DNA of 64,000 nt from Armatimonadota bacterium (GTDB lineage: Bacteria; Armatimonadota; UBA10988): NCBI GenBank assembly GCA_016235455.1, contig JACRKZ010000043.1:38290-102289 (forward strand). Reading direction: 5' to 3'. Shown one piece after another: positions 28,151 to 38,272 of the stretch. The translations under genes and the position numbers were made by a program. Under the pieces are notes generated by a model. That model was not told where the DNA came from. It did not search any database and saw only the letters and a list, made by a program, of their open reading frames with translations. The first letter of the stretch is position 1. Each line of letters opens with the position of its first letter.

Positions 28151-30825
28151 TCAGCGCAGCACGACATACAGCGCATCCGCAGGGAACCGCAGCACTTTGC
28201 CACCGCCGACCGTTGCGAGCGGGATCTGCCGCACCACCATGCCATTGGCGTCGAGCACCTCGGCGGTGGTCAGGGCGGCGTTGCCGAGGCGTAGCGTCAG
28301 GTCGGCTTCGCGGATGCGCCACGGGGCCTTGCCGAAGCTGACCACCTCTTCGCCGGCGCGCGCCTGGCCACCGTCCTGCATCGTGTCCGGCCGTGTGGCC
28401 CAGCCGGTGGGGCGTTCCACGGTGCCCACCTGCACCAGCACCCGCGTCGAGGTGGCCAGCGGCTGGTTGTCCAGGGCAACCGCCAACACCGTGGCGTAGT
28501 CGTTGGCGCACTGGATCTCCAGGTCACCCAACTTGATCGGCCCGGCCTTGGCGAGAAAGCCCGTGGCGCCCTGCGCCCTGGGTGCGTTGCGTCGTACCTG
28601 GCCACCACTGGTCCGGCCAGGAAGGCCAGCGGGCTCACCCCACCGGCAATGTTGGCTTTCGGCGCCCGGTTACCCGCGTCGCGGTTGGGGTCGAAGCCGG
28701 GGTCCTCGGCGATGAGGGGTGTGCGTCGCTGCCACAGATCGGTCAGCGCGCGTTGCTCCACCACCGCAGGCTGCGCCTGCTTGACGTAGCCGAGCCGGTA
28801 CATCAGGGCCGCTGCTGGCCATTGGCCCATGAGCATGGGCGTGGCGCAGACCCATTTGCCCTCCGACGGCATGTAGCCGTTGGCCGAGCCGGGCTCGCGC
28901 CAGGCCTCTTCGCTCGTGGCGAACCAGAAGTAGGTGTCGACACCGTTGAGCGACTGGTAGGCGGCCACCAGGAACGGGCCTTCCGACTGGTAGCCGAGTG
29001 GCGGCACCCAGGAGCTTTCGGTGACCATGATCGGATGGCCTTCGACCTGCTTGAGCGAGACGGGCAGGTCGCGCGGGCGCAGCAGCACGGAGTCGTCGGT
29101 GAACTTGTCTCCGTTGACGATGGCCCAGCCGTTGTTGGCGCCCTGGTGCTGGCCCGTGTAGTAGCGGTTGACCGCCAGCACCTCGTTGGCCGTGTAGCTG
29201 TAGCGCTCGGCGTCGAGCATCTTGACCTCGTCGGCCGTGCGCCAGTTGCCCGCGTTGACCAACTGACCGCAGCCCAGCTCGCGCCGCAGGTAGTCGGCCA
29301 TCTGTTGGTTGAAGCCGCGCATGGTCTCGGTGAAGAACTGCATCTGATCCGCGCAGCGCTGCTTCTGGCCCGCGCCGCCGCGGTCCTGGGTCAGCTCCCA
29401 GACCGGGTAGAAGCCCAGCTCGCCGGTGGTTGGCGCGTCGTCCTTGAGGCCGGCCTGGGGCCATGCGGCGAGGGCCTGGGTCAGCCCGCCATACTTGCGG
29501 GTGGCGAAGGCGGCGAACCGGCGGCGCAGCTCGGCGCCGGCCGCACCTTCGATGTTCTGGCTGGTCCAGAAAAGCAGCGAATCCTCGTTCTGCAGCTGGA
29601 TGATGGCCAACGCCGGGTCCTTGGCAAGCGGGATGCCGGTGTAGGGATTGGGCTCGGTCAGGGCCTGCTTCATCCACGCCTTGTACGCGTTCTGCAGCGT
29701 GGCGTTGAAGAACAGCAGACCGAAGTTGCCGCCCTTGCCGGCTTCGGGCACGCCCATGGCGGGGCTGACGCGCGAGCTGACCGCCCAGTAGGGCGAGAAG
29801 GTGGTGTAGATGCCTTCCTTCTTCATCGCCGCCACCATGCGCCACAGGCCGTCGCGCTCGCCGCGGTCGATGTCGGTCAGCGCGCCGTCCTTGGCCGGCG
29901 TCAGGTTGCCGTGGAAACGCACCATGTTGATGCCGCGCTTGGCCAGGAACCGCGCGTGCCGGGCCAGGTCGGGCGCCGGCTTGAGCGGGTGCTTGGTGTT
30001 CGCGCTGGTGTTGACCGCCCAGAACCGCGCCGGCCGGCCGTCGCCCAGCAACAGGTCGTTGCCGTCGGGTGAGAGCTTGACGAATCCGAACTCGCCCGCG
30101 GCCCTCTCGTTGAGTGTGCGCAGATCGAACCGCGCCTCGGTGCTGAAAGTGTCGGGCGAGGGCTGGAAGGCCCAGGTGCCCTTCTCGGGCCATCCGGCCG
30201 AGGGGCCGGCCATGGCCGTCTGGTCGGCCGCCACCGGCAGCAGCGATCCACCGCCCGGCAGGCTGGCGGGCTTGCCGCGACTGACCCACAACTGGTCGAC
30301 GACCATGCCCAGATCGCGGTTCTGGAAGCTGAAGAACATGGACCAGCACACGGTGCCGGCGATGGGCGCCTTGCCTTGGCCCGGGCCGTTGGTGCCGACG
30401 AACGACGACAGCGGCAGGCTGACCACCTTCCACTGGTTCGCGAAGCTGGCATCGACTGGCGCCTTGGCCTCGTAGAGGGTCATCTGGTCGGCCGCCGTGC
30501 CGCGCGCCTTGCAGAAGATGAACACCTGGTACCACTCGGGCCGTGCCAGCGTGCAGCGGTAGTTGAGGTAGAGGTCGTCGGCCACCGCGAAGTGCCCGTC
30601 CACCCAGTTGTCCTGGACCTGGATGTCACCGTTGCCCTCGGCCTTCACTGCGCCCAGCGAGCCCGCGGGCAGGCCCTGGCTGACCAGCACGCCCTTTTTC
30701 CAGCCACCCGGCAGGCCGTGGCTCAGGTCGAACTGGCAGACGGTCTGCTGCGCGACACAGGCGGTGGTCAGCAGAGACAGCAGGCAGACGGACAGCAACA
30801 TCGAGCGGACGGGCATCGCGCACAT
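28151..30825 (-). pseudogene. beta-agarase/GH-like TIM-barrel protein, frameshifted near the C-terminus
   Basis: Main frame has KRGINMVRFHGNLTPAKDGALTDID, IIQLQNEDSLLFW, VTESSWVPPLGYQSEGPFL and runs out of frame after SPLAFLAGPVVARYD; the C-terminus (PRAQGATGFLAKAGPIKLGDLEIQCANDYATVLAVALD...ALYVVLR) is in another frame. Confidence 0.8.
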
Positions 30826-31074
30826 GGGTAATCCTCGTCGCCACCGCGGCGTAGGTCTCATGTTGGCTCCGATTGATCGATTCCCTCCTCGGCGTTGGCG
30901 ACGGCCGGCGCTGTCGGGACCGTGCGTCCCGCTGGCCGCGCAAAGATCGTGGCTCGCTGGCGCCCCGATTCAGGTATGGTGTTGGGCAGCGTCGCCACGG
31001 AGCGGGGACGCCTGGCCTGGAGAGCGATATTGGGCAAGACCATCACCCCATGCCGGCCGAAGTGGGCCGGGACC

Positions 31075-32160
31075 ATGACCGACCGCGAGCGGTTCAATCG
31101 CCAACTGCATTACCAGAGCGTGGACCGCTGCTTCAACATGGAGTTCGGCTACTGGGACGAGAACTTCCATGAGTGGCCGCTGTTCGCGGACAACAACATC
31201 ACGAACAACTGGGAAGCGGACATCTTCTTCAACTTCGACCGCGTGGGCGGCGTGGGCGGCAACACCTGGCTGAGCCCGAGCTTTGAGCACAAGGTCATCG
31301 GCGTCGAGGGCAACCGTCGCATCCTGCAAAATGGCGACGGCCTGCTGGCCGAGGTGCCGCTCGATGGGCACGACACCATCCCGCACTACATCAAAGCCAC
31401 GGTGGTCACGCCCGAGGACTGGAAGCGTTGCAAGGAAGAGCGCTTCCGCCGCGACGACCCGGCCCGCAAGGTCGACGTCGAGCGCCTCAAGCAGCACCAC
31501 ACGCCCGACCGCGACTACCCGCTGGGCGTCGGCTGCGGCTCGATGATCGGCAAGATCCGCGACATGCTGACCTTCGAGGGCCTGGCCTACGCCATCTACG
31601 ACTATCCGGCGATGATCGAGGATATGGTCGAGACCTGCTGCGTCATGGTCGAAGACTTCCTCGACCAGGTGCTGGGCCATATCGACTTCGATTTCGCCAC
31701 CGGCTGGGAGGATATCTGCTTCAAGAGCGGGCCCATCGTCGGCGTCGACTTCTTCAACAAGGTGGTCGTGCCGCGCTACAAGCGCATCTCGGCCAAGCTC
31801 CACGCCCACGGCATCGACCTGTGGTACACCGACTGCGACGGCGACGTGCGCCCGATCCTGCCCGGCCTGCTCGAAGGCGGCATCAACTGCCTGTTCCCCT
31901 TCGAGGTCAACGGCTGCGCGCATCCCGGCGAACTGCTGAACCAGTACGACGGCCAGTTGCGCATCATGGGCGGTGTGGACAAGATCCAGATGGGCTACGG
32001 CCAGGAGGCTATCAAGGCCTACATGGAGACGCTGGTGCCGCTGGTCGAGCGTGGCGGGTACATCCCGTTCTGCGACCACCGCTGCCCGCCGAACGTCAAG
32101 CCCGAGGACTACCTGTACTACCTGGACCTCAAGGAGCGCATGTTCGGCCAACTGGCCTGA
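31075..32160 (+). CDS. uroporphyrinogen decarboxylase (URO-D) superfamily protein
   Basis: MTDRERFNRQLHYQSVDRCFNMEFGYWDE; DFDFATGWEDICFKSGPIVGVDFFNKVVVPRYKRISAKLHAHG; INCLFPFEVN. Confidence 0.88.
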   Translation: MTDRERFNRQLHYQSVDRCFNMEFGYWDENFHEWPLFADNNITNNWEADIFFNFDRVGGVGGNTWLSPSFEHKVIGVEGNRRILQNGDGLLAEVPLDGHDTIPHYIKATVVTPEDWKRCKEERFRRDDPARKVDVERLKQHHTPDRDYPLGVGCGSMIGKIRDMLTFEGLAYAIYDYPAMIEDMVETCCVMVEDFLDQVLGHIDFDFATGWEDICFKSGPIVGVDFFNKVVVPRYKRISAKLHAHGIDLWYTDCDGDVRPILPGLLEGGINCLFPFEVNGCAHPGELLNQYDGQLRIMGGVDKIQMGYGQEAIKAYMETLVPLVERGGYIPFCDHRCPPNVKPEDYLYYLDLKERMFGQLA

Positions 32161-32175
32161 CGGCCGGACCGAACC

Positions 32176-32252
32176 GAACCACAGAGGCCACAGAGAGCAC
32201 AGAGAGCGACAATTCGCTGAATCACTCGGTGTTCTCCGTGTCCTCTGTGGTT
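32176..32252. repeat. intergenic inverted repeat, arms built of three 9-bp CACAGAGGC/CACAGAGAG-like units
   Basis: Left arm gaaccacagaggccacagagagcacagagag (from 32176); right arm gttctccgtgtcctctgtggttc (to 32252); imperfect complementarity. Confidence 0.85.
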
Positions 32253-32268
32253 CCCATAAGGACTGCGG

Positions 32269-34914
32269 ATGAAGACACGGCGTTGGGTGTTCGTACTGCT
32301 GCTGGCCGGTGTGGCGCTGAGCCAGGGCGGCAGGGAGCTGGTCGGCCATTTCACCGGCGGCAAGCTGGTCACGCCCACGGGCCAGCTCGTCACGCCCACC
32401 GGCCGGCAGGTGGATCTGCCCGGCACGCGGCCGCAGGCCATCGCCCTGAGTCCCGACGGCACGCTGCTGGCCACCGCCGGCAAGTCGGCCGACCTGGTGC
32501 TCATTGACCCGGCCACTGCGACTGTGCGAAGCAGAGTTGCACTGCCGAACGACAAGCTCAACGACCCCAACCCCGCCGTGGCCTCGGCCAACATCCTCAA
32601 GCCCGACACTTCGGGCCAACTCAGCTACACCGGGCTGGTCTTCTCGCACGACGGCAAGCGCCTCTATCTGAGCAACGTCAATGGCAGCGTGAAGGTCTTT
32701 GGTGTCGACAAGCAGGACGCCAAACCGCTGTTCACCATCACCATCCCCGAAGCCAAGGCGCCGCGCCGCGCGGCCGAGATCCCCGCCGGCCTGGCGCTGA
32801 CCGCCGACGACCGCACGCTCTATGTCTGCGGCAACCTGGGCAACCGGCTGCACGCGGTGAACGCCGCCGACGGCAAGCTCCTGCGCTCGTGGGACGTTGG
32901 CGCCGCGCCGTACGACGTGGTGCTGGCCGGTGGCAAGGCGTACGTGAGCAACTGGGGCGGACGACAGGCTAAAGCGGGTGAGCTGACCGGCCCGGCTGGC
33001 CGTGGCACGGTGGTCAAGGTCGATCCCGTGCGCCACATCGCCAGCGAAGGCTCGGTCAGCGTGGTGGAACTGAGCGGCGACGCGCCGGTGCGCGACATCA
33101 TCGTGCAGTTGCACTCGTCGGCGTTGGCGCTGTCGCCCGACGGGCGCTACCTGGTCTGCGCCAACGCCGGCAGCGACAACCTGAGCGTGATTGAGCTGCG
33201 CAGCGAGAAGGTGGTCGAGACCATCTGGGCCAAGGCCAAGCCGTCGGAACTGCTGGGCGCCACGCCTTGCGCGCTGGCCTTCTCGCCCGATGGTCGGCGG
33301 CTGTATGCCGCCAACGGCACGCAGAACGCCGTGGCCGTGATCGACTTCGCCCCCGGGAAGAGCCAGTTGCGCGGCCTGGTGCCGGTCGGCTGGTTCCCCG
33401 GTGCGCTGGCCTTCGATGCCGGCCGACGCCAGTTGTGCGTGGCCAACATCAAGGGCTTGCCCGAGGAGGACCGGCGCTCGAAGAGCGGCGGCTTCAACTC
33501 GCACCAGTACACTGGCTCGGTCAGCCTGGTACCGCTACCGCGCGATGCCGATCTGCCGGCCCTGTCGGAGACGGTCTACCGGGGCATCCGCCGCGAGCGC
33601 ATCGCCGCCAGCGCCCAGGCCCCGCGGCCCAACCAGCCGCCGCGGCCCGTGCCCGAGCGCATCGGCGAGCCCAGCCTGATCAAGCACGTGGTCTATGTGA
33701 TCAAGGAGAACCGCACCTACGACCAGGTCCTGGGTGATGTAGCGGCGGGCAATGGCAGCCGGGAGCTGTGCAACTTCGGCGAGGAGATCACGCCGAACCA
33801 GCACAAGCTGGTACGCGACTTCGTGCTGCTGGACAACACCTACTGCTGCAGCATCCTCTCGGCCGACGGCCACCAGTGGAGCACCACCGCGTTCGGCAAC
33901 GACTACCTGGAGCGCAGCTTCGCCGGCTGGCCGCGCAGCTATCCCGACGGCATGGGCGTCGACGAGAACGACGCGTTGGCCTACTCCAGCGGCGGGTTCC
34001 TGTGGGACAACGCCGTGGCTCACCAGGTGAGCCTGTGGAATTTCGGCGAGTTCGCCATGCCCGAGTGCGGCTGGCGCGACAAGGCGCGGAAGGGTTCGCC
34101 CCGGTGGCGCGACTACTACGACGAGTTCCTCAAGCCCACCGGCCAGGTGGCCATCGGCAGCCAGCCGTCGGTGGAGACCATTCGCCCCTTCACCCCGACC
34201 GACTACGTGGGCTGGGAGATGAGCGTGCCCGACGTGTGGCGCGCGGCCTACATCAAGCGCCAACTGGCCAAGTGGGAGGCGCAGGGGCAGATGCCCAGCC
34301 TGATCTTCATCTGCCTGCCCGACGACCACACCAGCGGCACCGGTGCCGGCACGCCGACGCCGCAAGCCTATGTGGCCGACAACGATCTGGCCTTCGGGCA
34401 ACTGGTCGAGGCGTTCGGCAAGAGCCGCTTCGGCCGCGAGACGCTGATCCTGGGCATCGAGGACGACCCGCAGGCCGGCTGGGACCATGTCAGCGGCTAC
34501 CGCACCACGGCTTACATCGCCGGGCCGTATGTCAAACGCGGCGCGGTGGTCAGCACCATGTACAACACGGTCAGCCTGATCCGCACCATCGAGCAGATCC
34601 TGGGTCTGCCGCCGATGAACCAGTTCGATGCCGCGGCCACACCGATGTTCGACTGCTTCGACCCGCGCGTGCCCTGGCAGCCGTTCACCAGCGTGCCCAA
34701 CCAGGTGCGGCTGGACTGGCTCAACGGTGAGCCGAAGACCATCGCCGACGCGCAACTGCGGCGCGACGCGATCGCCTCGGCCAAGCTCGACCTGCGCGGG
34801 CCGGACCGTGTGCCCGAGGACCAGCTCAACCGCATCCTGTGGCGCGCCACCATGGGCACGCGCGCGCCGTACCCCGAATGGGCGGTGAGCCGCGTTGTGG
34901 ACGACGACGACTGA
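32269..34914 (+). CDS. bifunctional YncE-like beta-propeller / alkaline phosphatase-phosphoesterase family protein
   Basis: Repeats ALSPDGTLLATAGKSADLVLID, ALSPDGRYLVCANAGSDNLSVIEL; then IKHVVYVIKENRTYDQVLGD and FICLPDDHTSGTGAG, phosphoesterase motifs. Confidence 0.9.
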   Translation: MKTRRWVFVLLLAGVALSQGGRELVGHFTGGKLVTPTGQLVTPTGRQVDLPGTRPQAIALSPDGTLLATAGKSADLVLIDPATATVRSRVALPNDKLNDPNPAVASANILKPDTSGQLSYTGLVFSHDGKRLYLSNVNGSVKVFGVDKQDAKPLFTITIPEAKAPRRAAEIPAGLALTADDRTLYVCGNLGNRLHAVNAADGKLLRSWDVGAAPYDVVLAGGKAYVSNWGGRQAKAGELTGPAGRGTVVKVDPVRHIASEGSVSVVELSGDAPVRDIIVQLHSSALALSPDGRYLVCANAGSDNLSVIELRSEKVVETIWAKAKPSELLGATPCALAFSPDGRRLYAANGTQNAVAVIDFAPGKSQLRGLVPVGWFPGALAFDAGRRQLCVANIKGLPEEDRRSKSGGFNSHQYTGSVSLVPLPRDADLPALSETVYRGIRRERIAASAQAPRPNQPPRPVPERIGEPSLIKHVVYVIKENRTYDQVLGDVAAGNGSRELCNFGEEITPNQHKLVRDFVLLDNTYCCSILSADGHQWSTTAFGNDYLERSFAGWPRSYPDGMGVDENDALAYSSGGFLWDNAVAHQVSLWNFGEFAMPECGWRDKARKGSPRWRDYYDEFLKPTGQVAIGSQPSVETIRPFTPTDYVGWEMSVPDVWRAAYIKRQLAKWEAQGQMPSLIFICLPDDHTSGTGAGTPTPQAYVADNDLAFGQLVEAFGKSRFGRETLILGIEDDPQAGWDHVSGYRTTAYIAGPYVKRGAVVSTMYNTVSLIRTIEQILGLPPMNQFDAAATPMFDCFDPRVPWQPFTSVPNQVRLDWLNGEPKTIADAQLRRDAIASAKLDLRGPDRVPEDQLNRILWRATMGTRAPYPEWAVSRVVDDDD

Positions 34915-35002
34915 GCAACACAGAAGGGGGTGAGACACGGCCCAGCACACTTATCCCGACGGCCGCATCCGCCGCCTGGCCGAGCAACTGGCCAAGGCCA
35001 AG

Positions 35003-35533
35003 GTGCCGGCCGAGCAGACTGCGGCGATCATGGCCGGCGGCGAAGGCATCGCGGCCAAGGCCAACCCGGCGGACAAGGCCGCCTGGCTGGCCGGCGCCAT
35101 GGAACGGCTTGACGCACGGCTGGACGAGGCCACGCGCCGCCGCGTGCGCCAGGGCTGCGCCTGCTGCCTGGGCGGCAAGCGGCTGGAGACGTCACGCGCC
35201 ATCGCCCGCGACCACGCCACGCTGGACGAGCGCCTGGCCGCGGCCAACGAGGCCAGGTTCGTCTTCGGCCACAGCGTGACCCGGCTGGACGACGGCCAGA
35301 TCGAGGTGTGCTTCTTCCCAGAGGGGTTGGAGCAGCACCGTTGCCCCTGCCTGCCCCACGCCGCGGAGCCGCTGTCGCTGACCTACTGCGAGTGCTGCGC
35401 CGGGCATCTGCGGCACCATCTAGGCACGGCGCTTGGCTGCCGGGTCGACGGGCAGGTGGTGGCGTCGGCTTTGGCCAGTGGCGGGCGCGAGGGGTGCCTG
35501 TTCCGGTTCACGGTGTGCGGCCACTTAGGCTAG
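35003..35533 (+). CDS. DUF6144-like Cys-rich protein (start uncertain)
   Basis: RRRVRQGCACCLGGKRLE...EVCFFPEGLEQHRCPCLPHA...LTYCECCAGHLRHHL; listed start is GTG, coding signal extends upstream to TGA at 34931. Confidence 0.7.
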   Translation: MPAEQTAAIMAGGEGIAAKANPADKAAWLAGAMERLDARLDEATRRRVRQGCACCLGGKRLETSRAIARDHATLDERLAAANEARFVFGHSVTRLDDGQIEVCFFPEGLEQHRCPCLPHAAEPLSLTYCECCAGHLRHHLGTALGCRVDGQVVASALASGGREGCLFRFTVCGHLG

Positions 35534-35581
35534 CGACGACTGGAACTGGGCAGGCTTGGCCCGCCCAGCTCCAGTCGTCGC
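35533..35581. terminator. bidirectional hairpin terminator between convergent genes (no T-tract)
   Basis: gcgacgactggaactgggc / gcccagctccagtcgtcgc: 19-bp stem with one mismatch and 11-nt loop. Confidence 0.75.
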
Positions 35582-35592
35582 CTCTGAGCGGC

Positions 35593-37143
35593 TCAGGACG
35601 GGTTGAGGATGTCGAGCCCGCCGAACCGCGAGACATCGCGAATCGCGACGATGCTGTTGTTGGCGCCGACCTCGACATCGAGTACCGCCCACTGCAGACC
35701 GTCCGCAGGCTGCGGCGTTGGCGCCCTGTAGGTGCGCACGCGCCCATCAGCGGTGACCAGAACCACGCTGGCGCCGGCATTGTCCAGCCGGCCGCCCAGC
35801 GGCCGCACCGCGAACCTGTAGACACCCGGCACGCCGCGTCGCACGGTCGTGACCTCGGGGCCATAGCCGTCTACATCATCCGTGTCCAACTGGCAATAGG
35901 GATAGGCGGCCAGAGAGCCTTTGTTGCGGTAGTAGATCATCGCGCGCGGCCCGCCCGCCTGTGCCGGCGGCACGCTCATGTAGGAGTCCAGGTCGCGCGG
36001 CGACGAACCCCAACACAATGTCACCTGGAACAGGCTGGTGCCGAGCTGGTCCGCGGTCAGCGTGTACTCGTTGTTCAGGCTGCCGCCCGCGGCCGGCATG
36101 GTTTCGCCTTGTCGCAACACGAGCCAGCGGGTGGCGCCATCGAGCACCTCGATGTTGACCAGGCTCTCCGGGAGCACCGCCAGGCTGGCCTGGCCCGCGG
36201 CATCCGTGACGCCGGTGGCTTCCCAGCCGACGCCCGTGGCGCGCACCATGACGCCGGGCTGAGGCGCGCCGTCCGAGACGATGCGCACAACCTTGGTGGC
36301 ATTGGCCTGCAGCGGCACGCCGATGGCCCACGCGCCGAAGCGGTTGATGGTGCCGCGATAGCACCACTCGGCGCGCGTGGCCACGCCCTCCTGGCGCCAG
36401 AGACCGGTTGCGCTATCCAGCCGCCACATCGGGATGGACTCGACGCCCGGGTCGGGATCCGGCTCAATGAGCCACTGCAGCGTGGCGGTCTGTCCGCTGC
36501 CAAGGGCAACAGGCATGCCGCCGCTGCCCGTGACGCTGACATCGATCATGCCGAAGGTGCGCAGCGCGACCGGCGTGGCATTGGCGGGTGTGGCGGGCAC
36601 GCCACGCAGCACGCCGGGCTGCAACTGGGTGTAGGCAGGATTGGAGGCCACCAGCGCGGTCATCTGCACGCTGGCATTGGTGATCTGACGCGACGCACCC
36701 GCCGCCAGACAGCCCGCGGGCAGGATCACCACATCGTCCAAGTCGGATACCTCGACCTCTTGGCTGTTATCAACCGCCTCCACCGTGCCCACCGGGCCAA
36801 GGGTGATGGTCAGCCGCGAGGTCCAGCCGCCAACCACGGTCACTGCTCGGTGGCAAGCGACCGCGCCGGCACGAGCGACGTCGATCACATAGTCACCGGC
36901 CGTCACCGCGCCAAAGCTGAAGTAGCCGTCGCCGTTGGATGGCGTGGTGGCTTGGGCCGAGGTGGACCCGGCGCGCCGCAAGGCCAGCGTGACGCCGGCC
37001 AGGTTGGCCGCGCCGCCGTCGAACAGCCGCCCGGTGATCACGCCGTTGGCCGACGAGATGCCGCCTTGGTCGCTGCCACAACCCACCAGGTACAACGCCG
37101 CCAGCGCGGCCAAGATGCAGATGACATTCCGCGGTCGCTTCAT
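35593..37143 (-). CDS. lipoprotein with carboxypeptidase-regulatory-like domain and DUF2135-like C-terminal domain
   Basis: Lipobox LYLVGC at MKRPRNVICILAALAALYLVGCGSDQGG; ITGRLFDGGAANLAGVTLALRRAG; DLDSYMSVPP...CQLDTDDVDGYGPEVTTV. Confidence 0.8.
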   Translation of the reverse strand: MKRPRNVICILAALAALYLVGCGSDQGGISSANGVITGRLFDGGAANLAGVTLALRRAGSTSAQATTPSNGDGYFSFGAVTAGDYVIDVARAGAVACHRAVTVVGGWTSRLTITLGPVGTVEAVDNSQEVEVSDLDDVVILPAGCLAAGASRQITNASVQMTALVASNPAYTQLQPGVLRGVPATPANATPVALRTFGMIDVSVTGSGGMPVALGSGQTATLQWLIEPDPDPGVESIPMWRLDSATGLWRQEGVATRAEWCYRGTINRFGAWAIGVPLQANATKVVRIVSDGAPQPGVMVRATGVGWEATGVTDAAGQASLAVLPESLVNIEVLDGATRWLVLRQGETMPAAGGSLNNEYTLTADQLGTSLFQVTLCWGSSPRDLDSYMSVPPAQAGGPRAMIYYRNKGSLAAYPYCQLDTDDVDGYGPEVTTVRRGVPGVYRFAVRPLGGRLDNAGASVVLVTADGRVRTYRAPTPQPADGLQWAVLDVEVGANNSIVAIRDVSRFGGLDILNPS

Positions 37144-37313
37144 AGCCGGTCCTTCCGACGGCCGCGCGTTGGTCGGCCGTGAGTCGCCGCCGACGGCGAC
37201 CCGTCGTTCGTAAGTATGGCAAACACGCTGCTCGACGCCACGGCCCTCAGTCACTTTGGCGTCACACTTGGCAGCGGCTGGTGAGCCGGCTCCGGTTCAG
37301 CCTGCCCGGCTGA

Positions 37314-38174
37314 TCACACCGCGCCCACCCGCGCCGGCAGCCGCCACAGCGCCTCATCACGGATGCCAATCGACTCCAGCATCGCCGCCGGCCGCTCGAA
37401 GTCGATGTCGTACTGCGCGCGATGGCAGTCGCTGGCCAGGCTGAAGGTCACGCCGCGGTCGCGCAGGTAGGCCAGATACTCCAGGTACTGGGGCACCAGC
37501 GTGGCGGGGTAGGCCGGGTTGAGCAGGATGGCCGAGATGTTGATCTCCACCGCCTTGCCATGCTCGATGGCGGCCGACGCCAGTTCGTCGTGCATCGAGG
37601 CGGGGATCTTGCCAAAGTCGTCGAGCCACGGGTCGGTTGTGTAGCGGCCGTCGGCGTCACGCCAGTGGCCATGCCACCACCATGGATGGGCAATGATGTC
37701 GACCAGCGGGTGCGTCGCGCAGTACAGGTACTGCCGGTGGTAGTCGCGGATGATGGTGTCGCGTTCCGGCTCGACGTACATCGGCCAGTGCACGCCAGCC
37801 ACCACGTACTCGATGCCCAGCCGGTCGATGTCGGCCTGCTCGATGGACAAGGCCGGCTCGGCGCCGGGCGGGCCGCCTTGGCGCAGGCCGTAGGTCGGGC
37901 TGCCGTGGGCGCCGGTGGCCACCTCGTCGAGCTCCCAGCGCGAGACGCAACTGACCTCGAGGCCAAAGTGGAAGCCGAGCGGTGGGTCGCTTGCCAGGTA
38001 TTCCGCGCGCGACGCCTCCACGTCGGGCCAGTTGACCGGGGTGTGGATGTGATCGGTGATGCCGTAGTTGACGATGCCCTGAGCCGCGGCGCCGGTGATC
38101 AGGTCCGCGATGCGCATCGATGCGTCGTCACACGAGTTGTCCGAGTGGATGTGCCAGTCGCACGTCAGCTTCAT
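37314..38174 (-). CDS. PHP-domain phosphoesterase (histidinol-phosphatase-like)
   Basis: CDWHIHSDNSCDDASMRIADLITGAAAQGIVNYGITDHIH; VVAGVHWPMY; SLASDCHRA. Confidence 0.87.
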   Translation of the reverse strand: MKLTCDWHIHSDNSCDDASMRIADLITGAAAQGIVNYGITDHIHTPVNWPDVEASRAEYLASDPPLGFHFGLEVSCVSRWELDEVATGAHGSPTYGLRQGGPPGAEPALSIEQADIDRLGIEYVVAGVHWPMYVEPERDTIIRDYHRQYLYCATHPLVDIIAHPWWWHGHWRDADGRYTTDPWLDDFGKIPASMHDELASAAIEHGKAVEINISAILLNPAYPATLVPQYLEYLAYLRDRGVTFSLASDCHRAQYDIDFERPAAMLESIGIRDEALWRLPARVGAV

Positions 38175-38272
38175 GCCGACCTCCTGCCTGAACCCGTGTT
38201 CGCGGCGCGCGACACCTACCCTCCAGCGGCGATGGGAGCTACCCTACCGCCACGGCCCGAGGAGCCCTGCCC

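Noticed and set aside
30970-33504. 844-aa minus-strand ORF opposite URO-D and YncE-like genes
   Set aside because: Spans two well-supported plus-strand genes and an intergenic repeat; composition typical of antisense frames
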